A stretch of DNA of 64,000 nt, taken from positions 2,108,001-2,172,000 of the forward strand of contig OY762933.1 of assembly GCA_963666765.1 (NCBI GenBank), written 5' to 3'. This document shows, in pieces, positions 54,512 to 63,125 of this stretch; position 1 is the stretch's first letter, and each line of letters begins with the position of its first letter. The stretch comes from Foliamicus sp963666765. GTDB taxonomy: Bacteria > Pseudomonadota > Gammaproteobacteria > Steroidobacterales > Foliamicaceae. The notes under the pieces are model-generated. The model did no database searches and was not told where the DNA came from. It saw only the letters and a list, made by a program, of their open reading frames with translations. The translations under genes and the position numbers were made by a program.

Positions 54512-54630
54512 CCCGCCTGGACTGCGTTGCTCGTCGCTTGCATATTCCCGATATGCGCGCTCCTCGCGCCTTGCCAGGCGGGCGTCTCGCCGTTCTCGGC
54601 GCGACGCGGGGTTCTGCCACGGGCTGCTAA
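54465..54630. mobile_element. 166-bp MITE with CTAG/TTAG ends
   Basis: Terminal inverted repeats (54465-54483 and 54612-54630) read (C/T)TAGCAGCCCGTG(A/G)CAGAA, matching at 17 of 19 positions. No transposase is inside. The first bases, CTAGCAGCC(C/T)GT, are shared with the IS1182-type element at 11.6-13.3 kb, so such a transposase may mobilise it. The right end overlaps the stop codon of the HAD gene and the left end reaches the signal-peptide codons of dacB. End fragments occur at 17.86 and 18.94 kb. Confidence 0.8.
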
Positions 54631-55316
54631 GCCGAAGCACGAATGCGCCTGCCGGTCCGCGAGCTGATGATTTCCCAGCCTTTCTCGCCGGCGATGGACG
54701 CCAGCGCCGGATCCGGATTGACAGCGACCGGAACGCCGCAGGCTTCCAGCAGGGGCAGATCGCTCAGGGCATTTCCGTAGGCGGCGGTATTTTCCAGGCT
54801 GGCTCCGAACCGCGCGCAAAGGGCCCGCGCCGAAGCAAGCTTGGCCTCGCCCACGCGATGCACGGTCGGCGGAGCGAAGCTGTAGCGGCCCCCGCCTACC
54901 GTACAGCGGGTGCCGACAGCGTGGCCCACGCCAAGTCTTTCGGCGATTGCAGCGGCGAGAAAGTCCGGCGTTCCCGACAGCAGAACGACAATGTCGCCTC
55001 GGTTGTGGTGGTCCCGCAATCGTTCCAGGCAAGACCGATTGAGGGCCTTGTCCAGCCCCTGCGCCGCCCATTCGCGCGCCAGCGATTCCGCGCTGCGTAC
55101 CGAGCGCCGCCACAGCAGCGACTTGTTCTTGGCGAACACATCCAGTCCGTAGCGGGGAAGGTAGCGCAGTGAGAAAAGAGCGTAAGCCAGCAGCCTTGCC
55201 GGGCCGATGCGCCCCTTGAGGAACAGCCAGAGAATGAAGCGTTTTTCGCTGCTGGGTTCCTTCAGCAGGGTACCGTCGATATCGAATAGCGCGAGCCTGG
55301 ACTGCGGGGAAATCAT
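54627..55316 (-). CDS. HAD-superfamily phosphatase (subfamily IB)
   Basis: A 229-residue phosphatase. The nucleophile motif is LALFDIDGTLL (DxDGT), motif II VVLLSGTPDFL, motif III lysine VGEAKLASA, and motif IV YGNALSDLPLLEACG. The four-helix cap region lies between residues 20 and 95. The closest types are SerB-like and PgpC-like HAD-IB enzymes. It overlaps the CDP-alcohol phosphotransferase start by four bases (ATGA). A phosphatidylglycerophosphate or similar phospholipid phosphatase is a reasonable inference. Its stop codon TAG lies in the MITE end (CTAA at 54627-54630 on the plus strand). Confidence 0.85.
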   Translation of the reverse strand: MISPQSRLALFDIDGTLLKEPSSEKRFILWLFLKGRIGPARLLAYALFSLRYLPRYGLDVFAKNKSLLWRRSVRSAESLAREWAAQGLDKALNRSCLERLRDHHNRGDIVVLLSGTPDFLAAAIAERLGVGHAVGTRCTVGGGRYSFAPPTVHRVGEAKLASARALCARFGASLENTAAYGNALSDLPLLEACGVPVAVNPDPALASIAGEKGWEIISSRTGRRIRASA

Positions 55317-55966
55317 TTTTCGGAGCGCGAGCGGATGAACAGGGACCGGCGTTCTTCGGCGAGAAATTCCACAACGACCGGCAGCCCCCGAAGCAGACAC
55401 AGCGCAACGGCCAGGTAGCTTAGCGCCATGATCAGCACCTCAAAGCCCGGTTGCAGCGGCGTCCAGAAGCCCGTCAGCGAAGGAAGCAGCGCCTCGATCG
55501 CGAGCGGCAAGGGATTGATCATGAACAGTCCGCAAAAAGCGAAAGCCTTGATCGTGGCATAGAACCCGCGCATGAAGCGTCCGGCCACCAGCCAGCGGGC
55601 CAGCGGCGAGTTGAGCAGCGAAAACGGGCCGCGCCGGTCGGCCTGTACCTGGCTGGCCCGGATAGCGTCGACCAGGACGCCGCGTACCACGAACACGATG
55701 GGGATCCAGATGGGTATCAGGTCCAGGTCCGCGAGCACGATCCACAGCGTGAGCTCCACGATGCGGTCGACGGCGATATCGAACAGCGCCCCGAAAAGGC
55801 TTTCCTCGCCCCTGCGCCGGGCGACCCAGCCGTCCAGTCCGTCGGAAATGAAAACCAGGCTGAGAATCGGCCATATCCATAACTGCATGGCGGAAACAGG
55901 CCGGTAAGCGATGGCCACCACCACGAGCAACAGGACGAGGCGGCTCAGCGTGATCAGGTTCGCCAT
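55313..55966 (-). CDS. CDP-alcohol phosphatidyltransferase family protein
   Basis: An inner-membrane enzyme of 217 residues with about six helices. It carries the family motif DG(x2)xxAR(x8)G(x3)D(x3)D as DGLDGWVARRRG then GALFDIAVDR. The family transfers a phospho-alcohol onto CDP-diacylglycerol (PgsA, PssA, cardiolipin synthase) or makes related lipids. The chain begins ANLITLSRLVLLLVVVAIAY, close to PgsA-type N-termini. Coupling to a HAD phosphatase suggests phosphatidylglycerol synthesis by synthase plus phosphatase; this is inference. The start ATG 55966 is conserved; the frame extends to 56302 without homology. Confidence 0.85.
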   Translation of the reverse strand: MANLITLSRLVLLLVVVAIAYRPVSAMQLWIWPILSLVFISDGLDGWVARRRGEESLFGALFDIAVDRIVELTLWIVLADLDLIPIWIPIVFVVRGVLVDAIRASQVQADRRGPFSLLNSPLARWLVAGRFMRGFYATIKAFAFCGLFMINPLPLAIEALLPSLTGFWTPLQPGFEVLIMALSYLAVALCLLRGLPVVVEFLAEERRSLFIRSRSEK

Positions 55967-56030
55967 GGCGGAATTATAGACAGCGGGCGGCGATCTTATA
56001 ATTGCCGCCTCCATCGCAGTCTTCGGGTAA

Positions 56031-56609
56031 ATGGGCGCACTTTCTTTTCTGCTTGGTACAGTCGCGGACCTGTACATGCTGTGCTTCGTGATCCGCCTGG
56101 CCCTGTACTGGCACGGTTCCGATCCGCGTAATCCGGTGGCGAGCGTGGTGTTGCGTCTGACAAACCCCGTGGTACTGCCGATGAAGCTGCTGGTGAAGCC
56201 TTCGCGGCGCCTGGAGACACACGTGCTGGTGACGTTTGTTGTTCTGCAGTGTCTCCTGGTCTGGCTCACGGCCAGGTGGGGCTGTCTTACCGAGCCCGGC
56301 ATCGTCCAGATCCTGGCCTATGGCCTGATCCGCGCTGTCCGGGCGACCCTGTGGTTCTACCTTCTGGCGGTTGTCGCCTGGGCCCTGCTGAGCTGGTTCT
56401 CGCCGAGCGGATACAACCCCGTGGTCGGCGTGTTGCACCGTGTTTGCACGCCCGCGCTGGCGCCGATCCGGCGCATTCTGCCCGGGCTGGGGGGCATCGA
56501 TTTCAGCCCTCTGGTGTTTATCCTGGCCGTGCAACTGGCGATGTCTTTTCTCCCCGGTCCCGAAATCGCCGTCGCCCTGAGCTGCAGTCCCGGCTTCTCG
56601 CCGATCTAG
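56031..56609 (+). CDS. yggT: YggT-family membrane protein
   Basis: A 192-residue inner-membrane protein made of two YggT repeats. Each has two helices and the motif seen as RLTNPVVLPMKLLVKPSRR (first) and RVCTPALAPIRRILPGLGGIDFSPLVFILAVQL (second). YggT proteins occur near cell-division or turgor genes; their exact function is not established. It is divergent from the CDP-alcohol phosphotransferase with a 64-base gap. Its stop codon lies in a CTAG followed by CAGCCTGT, the same end sequence as the IS1182-type element. Confidence 0.9.
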   Translation: MGALSFLLGTVADLYMLCFVIRLALYWHGSDPRNPVASVVLRLTNPVVLPMKLLVKPSRRLETHVLVTFVVLQCLLVWLTARWGCLTEPGIVQILAYGLIRAVRATLWFYLLAVVAWALLSWFSPSGYNPVVGVLHRVCTPALAPIRRILPGLGGIDFSPLVFILAVQLAMSFLPGPEIAVALSCSPGFSPI

Positions 56610-56617
56610 CAGCCTGT
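56606..56617 (+). repeat. solitary IS1182-like end after yggT
   Basis: CTAGCAGCCTGT (56606-56617) is identical to the first 12 bases of the IS1182-type inverted repeat, and its CTAG contains the yggT stop codon. No matching partner end or transposase is nearby. It marks the junction between the conserved yggT region and the restriction locus. Confidence 0.5.
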
Positions 56618-56626
56618 ACTCGTTCC

Positions 56627-59600
56627 CTAATCGCTGCCATCCGCCCAATCTGCGGACAACACTTCCGCCTGCTCCAGCACCGTCCGCGTCGCCTTTTCCT
56701 GTTTGTCCGGCGGATAACCGTGTTTGCGTAGGACGCGCCGCACCAGACGGCGCAGATTGGCGCGCACGTTCTCGCGTAGCGTCCAGTCGATGGTTACGTT
56801 ATTCCGAACGGTTTCCACCAGCTCGCGCGCGATTCCGCGCAGGATTTCGTCGCTGAGAACCTGAACGGCGCTGTCGTTGGTCTCCAGAGCGTCGTAGAAG
56901 GCCAGTTCTTCTTCCGAAAGGCCGAGTTCTTCGCCGCGGGCGCTGGCCTGGCGCATTTCCTTCGCCAGTCCGATCAGTTCCTCGATGACCTGCGCCGCCT
57001 CAATGGCGCGGTTCTGGTAGCGCTGGATTGTGCGTTCCAGCATTTCGGCGAAAGACCGCGCCTGAACGACGTTCTTGCTTCGTCTGGTAGCGACTTCGCC
57101 CTTCAGCAGCTTCTGAAGCAATTCGACGGCCAGGTTCCGTTGCGGCATACCCCGCACTTCGGCAAGGAACTCATCCGACAGAATCGAGATATCGGGTTTC
57201 TCAAGTCCGGCAGCGGCGAAGATGTCGATTACGCCCTGCGGCGCCACCGCGCCCGAAATAATCTGCCGCACGGCGTGATCCAGTTCCTCTTCGGGGCGCT
57301 CGCCGGACGGGGTGCGCTTCGCCAGCACCGACTGGACGGCCTGGAAGAACGCCAGATCGTCCCGGATACGCATTGCTTCTTCGTGAGGGATGGCCAATGC
57401 AAAGGCTTTTGAGAGTTCACGCACGTGCCGGATACAGCGCTCCTTGCCGCGCTCCTGTTCAAGCACGTGCTCCTGCGCTGCGGGCAGCAGGCTGAGCCGC
57501 TCGGTTGGCGTGCCGGTGATCCACTTTGCCCGGTCGAAGCCGTGGAACAGTCCGCAGCAGACTTCGTATTTCTCCAGCATCACTGCAACCGCTTCGGCCT
57601 GATCCAGCTTGGGAGCGCCTTTGCCGCCGCTTTCCGTATATGTGGCCAGCGCGCGCTTGAGTTCGTGGGCGAGTCCCAAGTAATCGACCACCAGACCGCC
57701 CGGCTTGTCGCGGAATACGCGGTTGACGCGCGCGATAGCCTGCATCAGGCCGTGACCGCGCATTGGCTTGTCCACGTACATGGTGTGCAGGCTGGGCGCG
57801 TCAAAGCCGGTGAGCCACATGTCGCGCACGAGCACGATCCGCGGCGAATCGTCAACGTTCCGGAAGCGGTTCGCCAGTTCCTCGCGACGCTTCTTGCTGC
57901 GTATGTGCTGCTGCCAGTCCGGAGGGTCGGAGGCCGACCCCGTCATCACTACCTTGAGGATGCCCTCGCCGTCGTCTTCGTGATGCCAATTCGGCCGCAG
58001 TCGCGTGAGTTCTCCATACAGTTCCACGCATATCCGCCGGCTCATGCAAACCACCATCGCCTTGCCGTCCATAGCCTCTAGGCGCTTCTCGAAATGCTCA
58101 ACGATGTCTGCGGCGACCTGTTCCAGGCGCCGCCGGGCGCCGACGACCGCTTCAAGCTGCGCCCACTTGGTCTTGAGTTTCTCCTTGCGCTCGACCTCCT
58201 CGCCCTCGGTTACTCCGTCGAAATCCGGATCGATATTGGGCCGTTCGCTTTCGTCCAGCGCCAGCTTCGCCAGCCGGCTCTCGTAGTAGATCGGAACTGT
58301 CGCCTGATCTTCGACCGCGCGCTGGATGTCATACACGCTGATGTAATCGCCGAACACCGCTCGGGTGTTGGCGTCCTGCAATTCAATAGGCGTTCCGGTA
58401 AACCCGATAAACGAAGCGTTTGGCAGTGCGTCTCTCATGTGCTTCGCGAAACCATCGATGAATTCGTACTGGCTGCGGTGGGCTTCGTCGGCGATCACTA
58501 CGATGTTGCGGCGGTCCGACAGCAGCGGGTGCGTGTCGCCCTTTTCTTCCGGGAAGAATTTCTGGATCGTAGTGAAGACCACGCCGCCCGATTGCATCGA
58601 GAGCCTTTTACGAAGGTGCTTGCGGCTTTCCGCCTGAATCGGCGGCTGGCGCAACAGGTCCCGGCAGCGTGCGAACGTGCCGAACAATTGGTCGTCGAGA
58701 TCATTGCGATCGGTCAGAACCACGATAGTCGGGTTTGCCATGGCTGGCTCGCGGATGATTCGTCCCGCGAAAAAGGCCATGCTCAGGCTCTTGCCTGATC
58801 CCTGCGTGTGCCAGATCACGCCGACTCGCCTGTCACCCGGATCGCCTCCCGGCTGATGGCCTGACTGGTAACGGCCTCTCTTTTGGGCAACTTGTTTGAT
58901 CTCCCGTTGAAGCTTGCTCGCGCGCAGGGTTTCGACGACCGCCGCCTCCACCGCATGAAACTGGTGATAGCCCGCTATCTTCTTGGCCGGAGCTCCACCG
59001 CCGTCATCCTCGAACACGATGAAATCACGCAACAGCCTGAGAAAGCGTCGCTTCTCGAACACGCCTTCGATCGCCACCTGGAGATCGGGGAAAAACACCG
59101 GCGCCAGTTCCTGGCCGTCGATCGTGCGCCAGGGCTTGAACCACTCCCATCCGGCGGTAAGTGTTCCCAATCTGGCCTGAACGCCGTCCGACACCAGCAG
59201 CGCCGCGTTGAACGCGAACAGCGAGGGCAGTTCCGCCTTGTAGGTTTGAAGCTGCCGCCAGGCAGTGTGGATGGTCGCGTCCTCGTCCACGGGGTTCTTG
59301 AGTTCGATTACCGCCAGCGGCAGACCGTTCACGAAAAGGACCAGATCGGGCCGCCGCTTGTTTTCGTTTTCCGTGACAGTGAACTGGTTGATGGCCAGCC
59401 AGGTATTAGACGCCGAGTCTTCAAAATCGATGAGTCGCGCCTGCGCGCCACGAATTTTGCCTCCGGCGGCCCTGTACTCCACCGTCACCCCGTCCACGAG
59501 CATTCGGTGGAAGGCGCGATTGCGCGTTGCCAGGGTAGCGCCTTGCGGGCGGGTCAGCTTGCGGAACGCGTCGTCCAGCGCCGCGGTGGGGAGATCGGGA

Positions 59601-59773
59601 TTGAGTTGGCGCAAGGCACCTTGCACCGTCGAAGTGAACAGTACTTCCCCGTAGCTTCCCCTCAGCGCCTGCGGTCCCGGCGGCATGTCCGGCCCGCTGA
59701 TGACGTTGTAGCCCAGCGCCCGAAACCAGTCGAGCGCCGCATCTTCTACCATCGACTCCGTCAGAAAAGCCAA
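56627..59773 (-). CDS. hsdR: type I restriction enzyme, R subunit
   Basis: The motor and nuclease subunit (1048 residues) of a type I restriction system. The N-terminal PD-(D/E)xK nuclease has RRPDLVLFVNGLPLAVIELKNP. The SF2 translocase follows: VIWHTQGSGKSLSMAFFAG (Walker A), VVLTDRNDLDDQLFG, VVIADEAHRSQYE, GFTGTPIEL, KAMVVCMSRRICVELY, VRDMWLTGFDAPSLHTMYVDKPM and QAIARVNRVFRDKPGG. The C-terminal helical region (from about 850) contacts HsdM/S. The start ATG 59773 (AFLTESMVEDAAL) fits the family. It is separated from hsdS by three cargo genes. Confidence 0.95.
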   Translation of the reverse strand: MAFLTESMVEDAALDWFRALGYNVISGPDMPPGPQALRGSYGEVLFTSTVQGALRQLNPDLPTAALDDAFRKLTRPQGATLATRNRAFHRMLVDGVTVEYRAAGGKIRGAQARLIDFEDSASNTWLAINQFTVTENENKRRPDLVLFVNGLPLAVIELKNPVDEDATIHTAWRQLQTYKAELPSLFAFNAALLVSDGVQARLGTLTAGWEWFKPWRTIDGQELAPVFFPDLQVAIEGVFEKRRFLRLLRDFIVFEDDGGGAPAKKIAGYHQFHAVEAAVVETLRASKLQREIKQVAQKRGRYQSGHQPGGDPGDRRVGVIWHTQGSGKSLSMAFFAGRIIREPAMANPTIVVLTDRNDLDDQLFGTFARCRDLLRQPPIQAESRKHLRKRLSMQSGGVVFTTIQKFFPEEKGDTHPLLSDRRNIVVIADEAHRSQYEFIDGFAKHMRDALPNASFIGFTGTPIELQDANTRAVFGDYISVYDIQRAVEDQATVPIYYESRLAKLALDESERPNIDPDFDGVTEGEEVERKEKLKTKWAQLEAVVGARRRLEQVAADIVEHFEKRLEAMDGKAMVVCMSRRICVELYGELTRLRPNWHHEDDGEGILKVVMTGSASDPPDWQQHIRSKKRREELANRFRNVDDSPRIVLVRDMWLTGFDAPSLHTMYVDKPMRGHGLMQAIARVNRVFRDKPGGLVVDYLGLAHELKRALATYTESGGKGAPKLDQAEAVAVMLEKYEVCCGLFHGFDRAKWITGTPTERLSLLPAAQEHVLEQERGKERCIRHVRELSKAFALAIPHEEAMRIRDDLAFFQAVQSVLAKRTPSGERPEEELDHAVRQIISGAVAPQGVIDIFAAAGLEKPDISILSDEFLAEVRGMPQRNLAVELLQKLLKGEVATRRSKNVVQARSFAEMLERTIQRYQNRAIEAAQVIEELIGLAKEMRQASARGEELGLSEEELAFYDALETNDSAVQVLSDEILRGIARELVETVRNNVTIDWTLRENVRANLRRLVRRVLRKHGYPPDKQEKATRTVLEQAEVLSADWADGSD

Positions 59774-59839
59774 GGCTCTACTCCACCGATTTCCGAGGCA
59801 GGCAAAACCAAAGCTTGCAACAGAAATCGTGGATCTTGT

Positions 59840-61573
59840 TCAGGAAATTGGTGCTGCGCGCTCTGCCACACGTGCAATGACATCAAGCTTTTCGCTGATT
59901 TCAGAGTCGATTTCGTCTTCGGGAACGTGCGCCGCAAGTTCGTAAAACTGCTTCTTGTCCATGAGGTTTGGCAAGCCAAGCTTGTCAAAATAAGCCCTGA
60001 AGAGCGGAACGAGAAAATCGTCGCTTGCCTTCGCTCCGTCATCCCAGGGGGATCCTTTGCCAAGCTTCCTTAGGGCCTCCTCTATCTCGACGATGGATTC
60101 CTGCATCGCCGCAAGCCGTCTACTGACTTCCGCCTCCGTGAACAACGACATCGGCTCATCGGCTTCGGCGGATGTGCATGCATAGGCTTCAAGTGTTCTG
60201 CGGGTGCAAAAGTAGTTCTCGATTTCGCGTTTTCTCCATGTCGCGTATCTGAGTGGGCCGCTTTCTTCGGGATCGGCGCTGAGTCGGTCGAACAACGCTA
60301 TACCCCCAAGGTTGGGGAGCGCTTCGCGGAGGCCGTAATAATGTCGCGCGGCCGTGGCCGGTTGGTTTCCGACGTAATGAACAAATGGGCGCTCCAACGC
60401 CCGTATTGCGGATTCGTTACCCAGACGTTCCGCGTAAGCTTGCAATATCGCCAAGTCCGTTGATCCCTCAAGATACAGAACCGAACCTGCTTGCTGGGCT
60501 TGGTAATACTGATCGAATCCAATTTCGCTAAGCGCCTTATGGACCTGGCTTGGCCTTCCCTCCAGTCGATGAGGCTGGCCAACGAAGGCGATGACCAGGT
60601 CCTTTCCAGCAGCTTCGTTCAGAAGTACTTCAGAATGGCTTGCGGCAATGATTTGATTGCCGTTTTCCAGCGCAACATCCGTGATCAGCTTGTAGATTTG
60701 GCGCTGGCGAAGGATTTCGAGGTGCGCGTCCGGTTCGTCGAGCAGGATAATCGCACCGGGGTTGGCATACATGTACGCCAGTATGAGGAGCGTTTGCTGC
60801 AATCCTCGCCCGCTGCTGGATAGATCCAGATTCGAGTCCTGCTCCCGATATTCCATGACTATTTCGCCGCGCTCCGGGACATAGCGAGGTTCGCTCAATT
60901 CGGACCCGAAAAGATCTTTGATTTGAGCTACAAGCTTCTCCCAGAGTTCGGAATTGCGACTGTGAATCTGAAAGCAAAGGTTGCGTAACACCTCCGCCGT
61001 ACGACCCTCGCCAATTCGCACGTTCACTGCTCCTTGGTCGAGCCGTGTCTCCGTGGCTGCCAGACCTGACATGGGTGGCAGGAATACAATTTGCGTGGAT
61101 CCTGCTTCTGCTGGAATGGGCATGCGATCCGGCGTCCTGCCTCCGCTGCACCGCAGCGGTCGGCAATAAAAGGATTCTTCGTTTGCGTAATCGAACTCCA
61201 GCCCGCAAACCCACGCCTTGTCCTGACTGATGCCCTCAACGATAAGGTCAATGCGCACATTTTCGGTCCGCTGGCGGCCCTCGATTCGTTGGACATTTCG
61301 CACATGTAATTCTCGCCATAAGAGTGCCGCTCTGGGAACCGGAATAGCCAGCAGGTCTCTCCGGTTAACGGTGACGCCCGGTCGCCGCTCTGGCGCGCTC
61401 TTCCCCGCACGTTTCTCGTTCCAGCGTTTCAGGCCGATGTCCCACAGCGCCAGAGCCTGCATGGCGGAGGTTTTCCCGGAGTTGTTCGGCCCGACAAAAA
61501 CTACGGGACTACCCAGCTCTATTTCCACCTCGCCGAAGCGCTTGAAGTTGCGAATGGTGATCTTCGTGAGCAT
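59840..61573 (-). CDS. OLD-like AAA ATPase / TOPRIM nuclease
   Basis: A 577-residue protein of the OLD family type. The ABC-like ATPase part has ITIRNFKRFGEVEIEL, Walker A VFVGPNNSGKTSAMQAL, and the signature region LSSSGRGLQQTLLILAYMY. Walker B is AIILLDEPDAHLE, with IIAASHSEVLL as the H-switch. The C-terminal TOPRIM-like domain starts VLYLEGSTDLAILQAYAERLG with the metal-binding glutamate and continues GIALFDRLS with an aspartate. OLD proteins are phage-defence nucleases, alone (class 1) or with a UvrD-like helicase (Gabija). No helicase of that kind is present. Base composition is lower in GC than its neighbours. It lies 66 bases before hsdR. Confidence 0.85.
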   Translation of the reverse strand: MLTKITIRNFKRFGEVEIELGSPVVFVGPNNSGKTSAMQALALWDIGLKRWNEKRAGKSAPERRPGVTVNRRDLLAIPVPRAALLWRELHVRNVQRIEGRQRTENVRIDLIVEGISQDKAWVCGLEFDYANEESFYCRPLRCSGGRTPDRMPIPAEAGSTQIVFLPPMSGLAATETRLDQGAVNVRIGEGRTAEVLRNLCFQIHSRNSELWEKLVAQIKDLFGSELSEPRYVPERGEIVMEYREQDSNLDLSSSGRGLQQTLLILAYMYANPGAIILLDEPDAHLEILRQRQIYKLITDVALENGNQIIAASHSEVLLNEAAGKDLVIAFVGQPHRLEGRPSQVHKALSEIGFDQYYQAQQAGSVLYLEGSTDLAILQAYAERLGNESAIRALERPFVHYVGNQPATAARHYYGLREALPNLGGIALFDRLSADPEESGPLRYATWRKREIENYFCTRRTLEAYACTSAEADEPMSLFTEAEVSRRLAAMQESIVEIEEALRKLGKGSPWDDGAKASDDFLVPLFRAYFDKLGLPNLMDKKQFYELAAHVPEDEIDSEISEKLDVIARVAERAAPIS

Positions 61574-61576
61574 TTT

Positions 61577-61855
61577 TCAAGGAATTTCCCAAAGCACCTG
61601 CGGAGGCGAAGCGTACAGCCCATTTCCGAATCCTGTGCAGGTTCCGACATCGTACATTACGACGCCACCGGCAAAACACCTTCCCGCAGCCTTCGCGAGC
61701 TTGTGCGGCATGCCATCGCCGCGGGCGCATTGCCTCTTATTCATAACGATCCCTTCGACCGCATGCTCATAGCCCAGGCGCGCGTAGAAGAAATTACCTT
61801 GCTGACAAACGATAACCAGGTGGCCAGCTACCCCGGCCCCATTCAGGCCATCTGA
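61577..61855 (+). pseudogene. PIN-domain (VapC-like) toxin, 5'-truncated remnant
   Basis: A frame too short and startless to be listed as a gene. It is open from before 61577 to a TGA at 61853. It reads SRSLRELVRHAIAAG then ALPLIHNDPFDRMLIAQA then ITLLTNDNQVASYPGP. That is the C-terminal half of a PIN-domain toxin, with conserved HNDPFDRMLIAQA and TND. The N-terminal acidic residues of the nuclease centre are missing. The frame runs back into the first codons of the OLD gene on the opposite strand, which suggests that insertion of that cargo removed the 5' half. No antitoxin is visible. Confidence 0.75.
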
Positions 61856-61903
61856 CCGCGCCTTGCGCCGTCTGTGATTCGGCGCCACCCTAACTGATGC
61901 AGG

Positions 61904-62668
61904 TCATGCAGCTAACTCATCTCGCGCCTCGTCACGTGTCGACCATGGAACTGGACGCACTTCATAATTGCGCATTGCATCTAGGATATTTTCGGAAATA
62001 TTTTTTTCTGAGTCGTTTAGGATTGCGTACGCGCGAGCCTCCTGAGAACGCACCTCCCTGATGTCGACCCAAGAAAATGCCACCGTCTGCGCGGTATCGC
62101 GGTTTGGCCGGTTGATGGCGCGAATTAAACGTTCGGGTTGATCTGTCGATTTTGGTATCACAAATTCGAAGCGGTGATCGTATCCGCTCTTACCGGTGAA
62201 TTTAACGCTCGGCGTGTAGCGGATATAAGAGAGGTCGAGCCACTCGGTCACGTCCTCGTGAAATAGACTCGCGACGGTAGGCGAGGCCAAATAGAAGAGA
62301 TCGTTGACCGCTAGCATTGCCTGCACGAGGTTGTGCTTCCTCAATGAAAAGTTGTCCGATGATGCCTTGACTTCAAGCGCCTTTCCTTTCGCCTGCACAC
62401 CGAATCCGTTCAACGTCATTCTGAACATGGCCTGACGCTTAGGGCTATCGATCTTGCAACCCGATAGTTCCAGATCGTCGAGAATATACCCGTCGTCCGT
62501 TAGCACGAAACCAGCGTTGGCGCGCTTGGCGTAAATCTGGAGGTAGTCGTTATGCCGGTCCAGGTATGGTGTGGTGATCTCGACGCGGTCTCCAACCTCG
62601 CGAAGGCTCATCCTGCCCTTTAACCAGACCGAGTACTGCTCGACCAATGCCTGTATGTCCTGGATCAT
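61904..62668 (-). CDS. DUF1828/DUF1829-type protein in restriction locus
   Basis: A 254-residue soluble protein. The N-terminal part matches the DUF1828 pattern (PYLDRHNDYLQIYAKR, VLTDDGYILDDLELSGCKIDSPKRQ, MTLNGFGVQ). The C-terminal part looks like DUF1829 (NFSLRKHNLVQAMLAVNDLFYLA, EWLDLSYIRYTPSVKFTGKSGYDHRFEFVIP). Function unknown; such genes recur in phage and defence regions. ATG 62668 overlaps the stop of the upstream gene by four bases (ATGA), so the two form a pair. Composition is AT-richer than the flanking chromosome: 25 of 60 bases are G or C at 61981-62040. Confidence 0.75.
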   Translation of the reverse strand: MIQDIQALVEQYSVWLKGRMSLREVGDRVEITTPYLDRHNDYLQIYAKRANAGFVLTDDGYILDDLELSGCKIDSPKRQAMFRMTLNGFGVQAKGKALEVKASSDNFSLRKHNLVQAMLAVNDLFYLASPTVASLFHEDVTEWLDLSYIRYTPSVKFTGKSGYDHRFEFVIPKSTDQPERLIRAINRPNRDTAQTVAFSWVDIREVRSQEARAYAILNDSEKNISENILDAMRNYEVRPVPWSTRDEARDELAA

Positions 62669-63114
62669 GTGAACAGCCCCCGCCTGATAAAGGGCAGTTC
62701 GGCAATGTTGCAAAACCGCATAAAGTCTTCGAGCGTCAGCCACGGGTCGTCGAGATTCGAGAAATGATTGATCGGAACCGGGAACGCCCACTTATCGCCG
62801 TATCCCTCCCGGTAAAGATGGAGGTGGGGAGAACCGACCTCTTTTCCATCCGGATTGCGGTGAGGCGCACTGCCGAAATCCAGTCGGGCCAGAATCACGA
62901 CTTGGCGTCCCCGATTCTGATATGTGCCTTTGGCAAGGCCCATTCGCGACCGGCGCACGTCGAGAAAAAACGACTCACGCCGATCACTTGAAACCAGTGG
63001 AACCGTGATCCCCCCTCCAAGACCCGGGTAGGCCCACTCGGAATTGTCCGCCCGGCGTTTCTCGATCGCCAGAAGCGCATCGGCTTCTGCTTGAGTTAGA
63101 TTTGCGTCCGTCAT
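62665..63114 (-). CDS. DUF6978-like protein in restriction locus
   Basis: A 149-residue soluble protein, possibly DUF6978. It has an N-terminal helix (LTQAEADALLAIEKRRAD), then a beta-rich region (FFLDVRRSRMGLAKGTYQNRGRQVVILARLDFG). SPHLHLYREGYGDKWAFPVP has clustered His and basic residues, and a C-terminal helix (TLEDFMRFCNI) ends the chain. It is translationally coupled to the DUF1828/1829-type gene and starts 11 bases after the hsdS stop, so all are probably transcribed from the restriction operon. Function unknown; a toxin-antitoxin or anti-phage accessory pair is possible but unproven. Confidence 0.65.
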   Translation of the reverse strand: MTDANLTQAEADALLAIEKRRADNSEWAYPGLGGGITVPLVSSDRRESFFLDVRRSRMGLAKGTYQNRGRQVVILARLDFGSAPHRNPDGKEVGSPHLHLYREGYGDKWAFPVPINHFSNLDDPWLTLEDFMRFCNIAELPFIRRGLFT

Positions 63115-63125
63115 GCGAGGCCACC

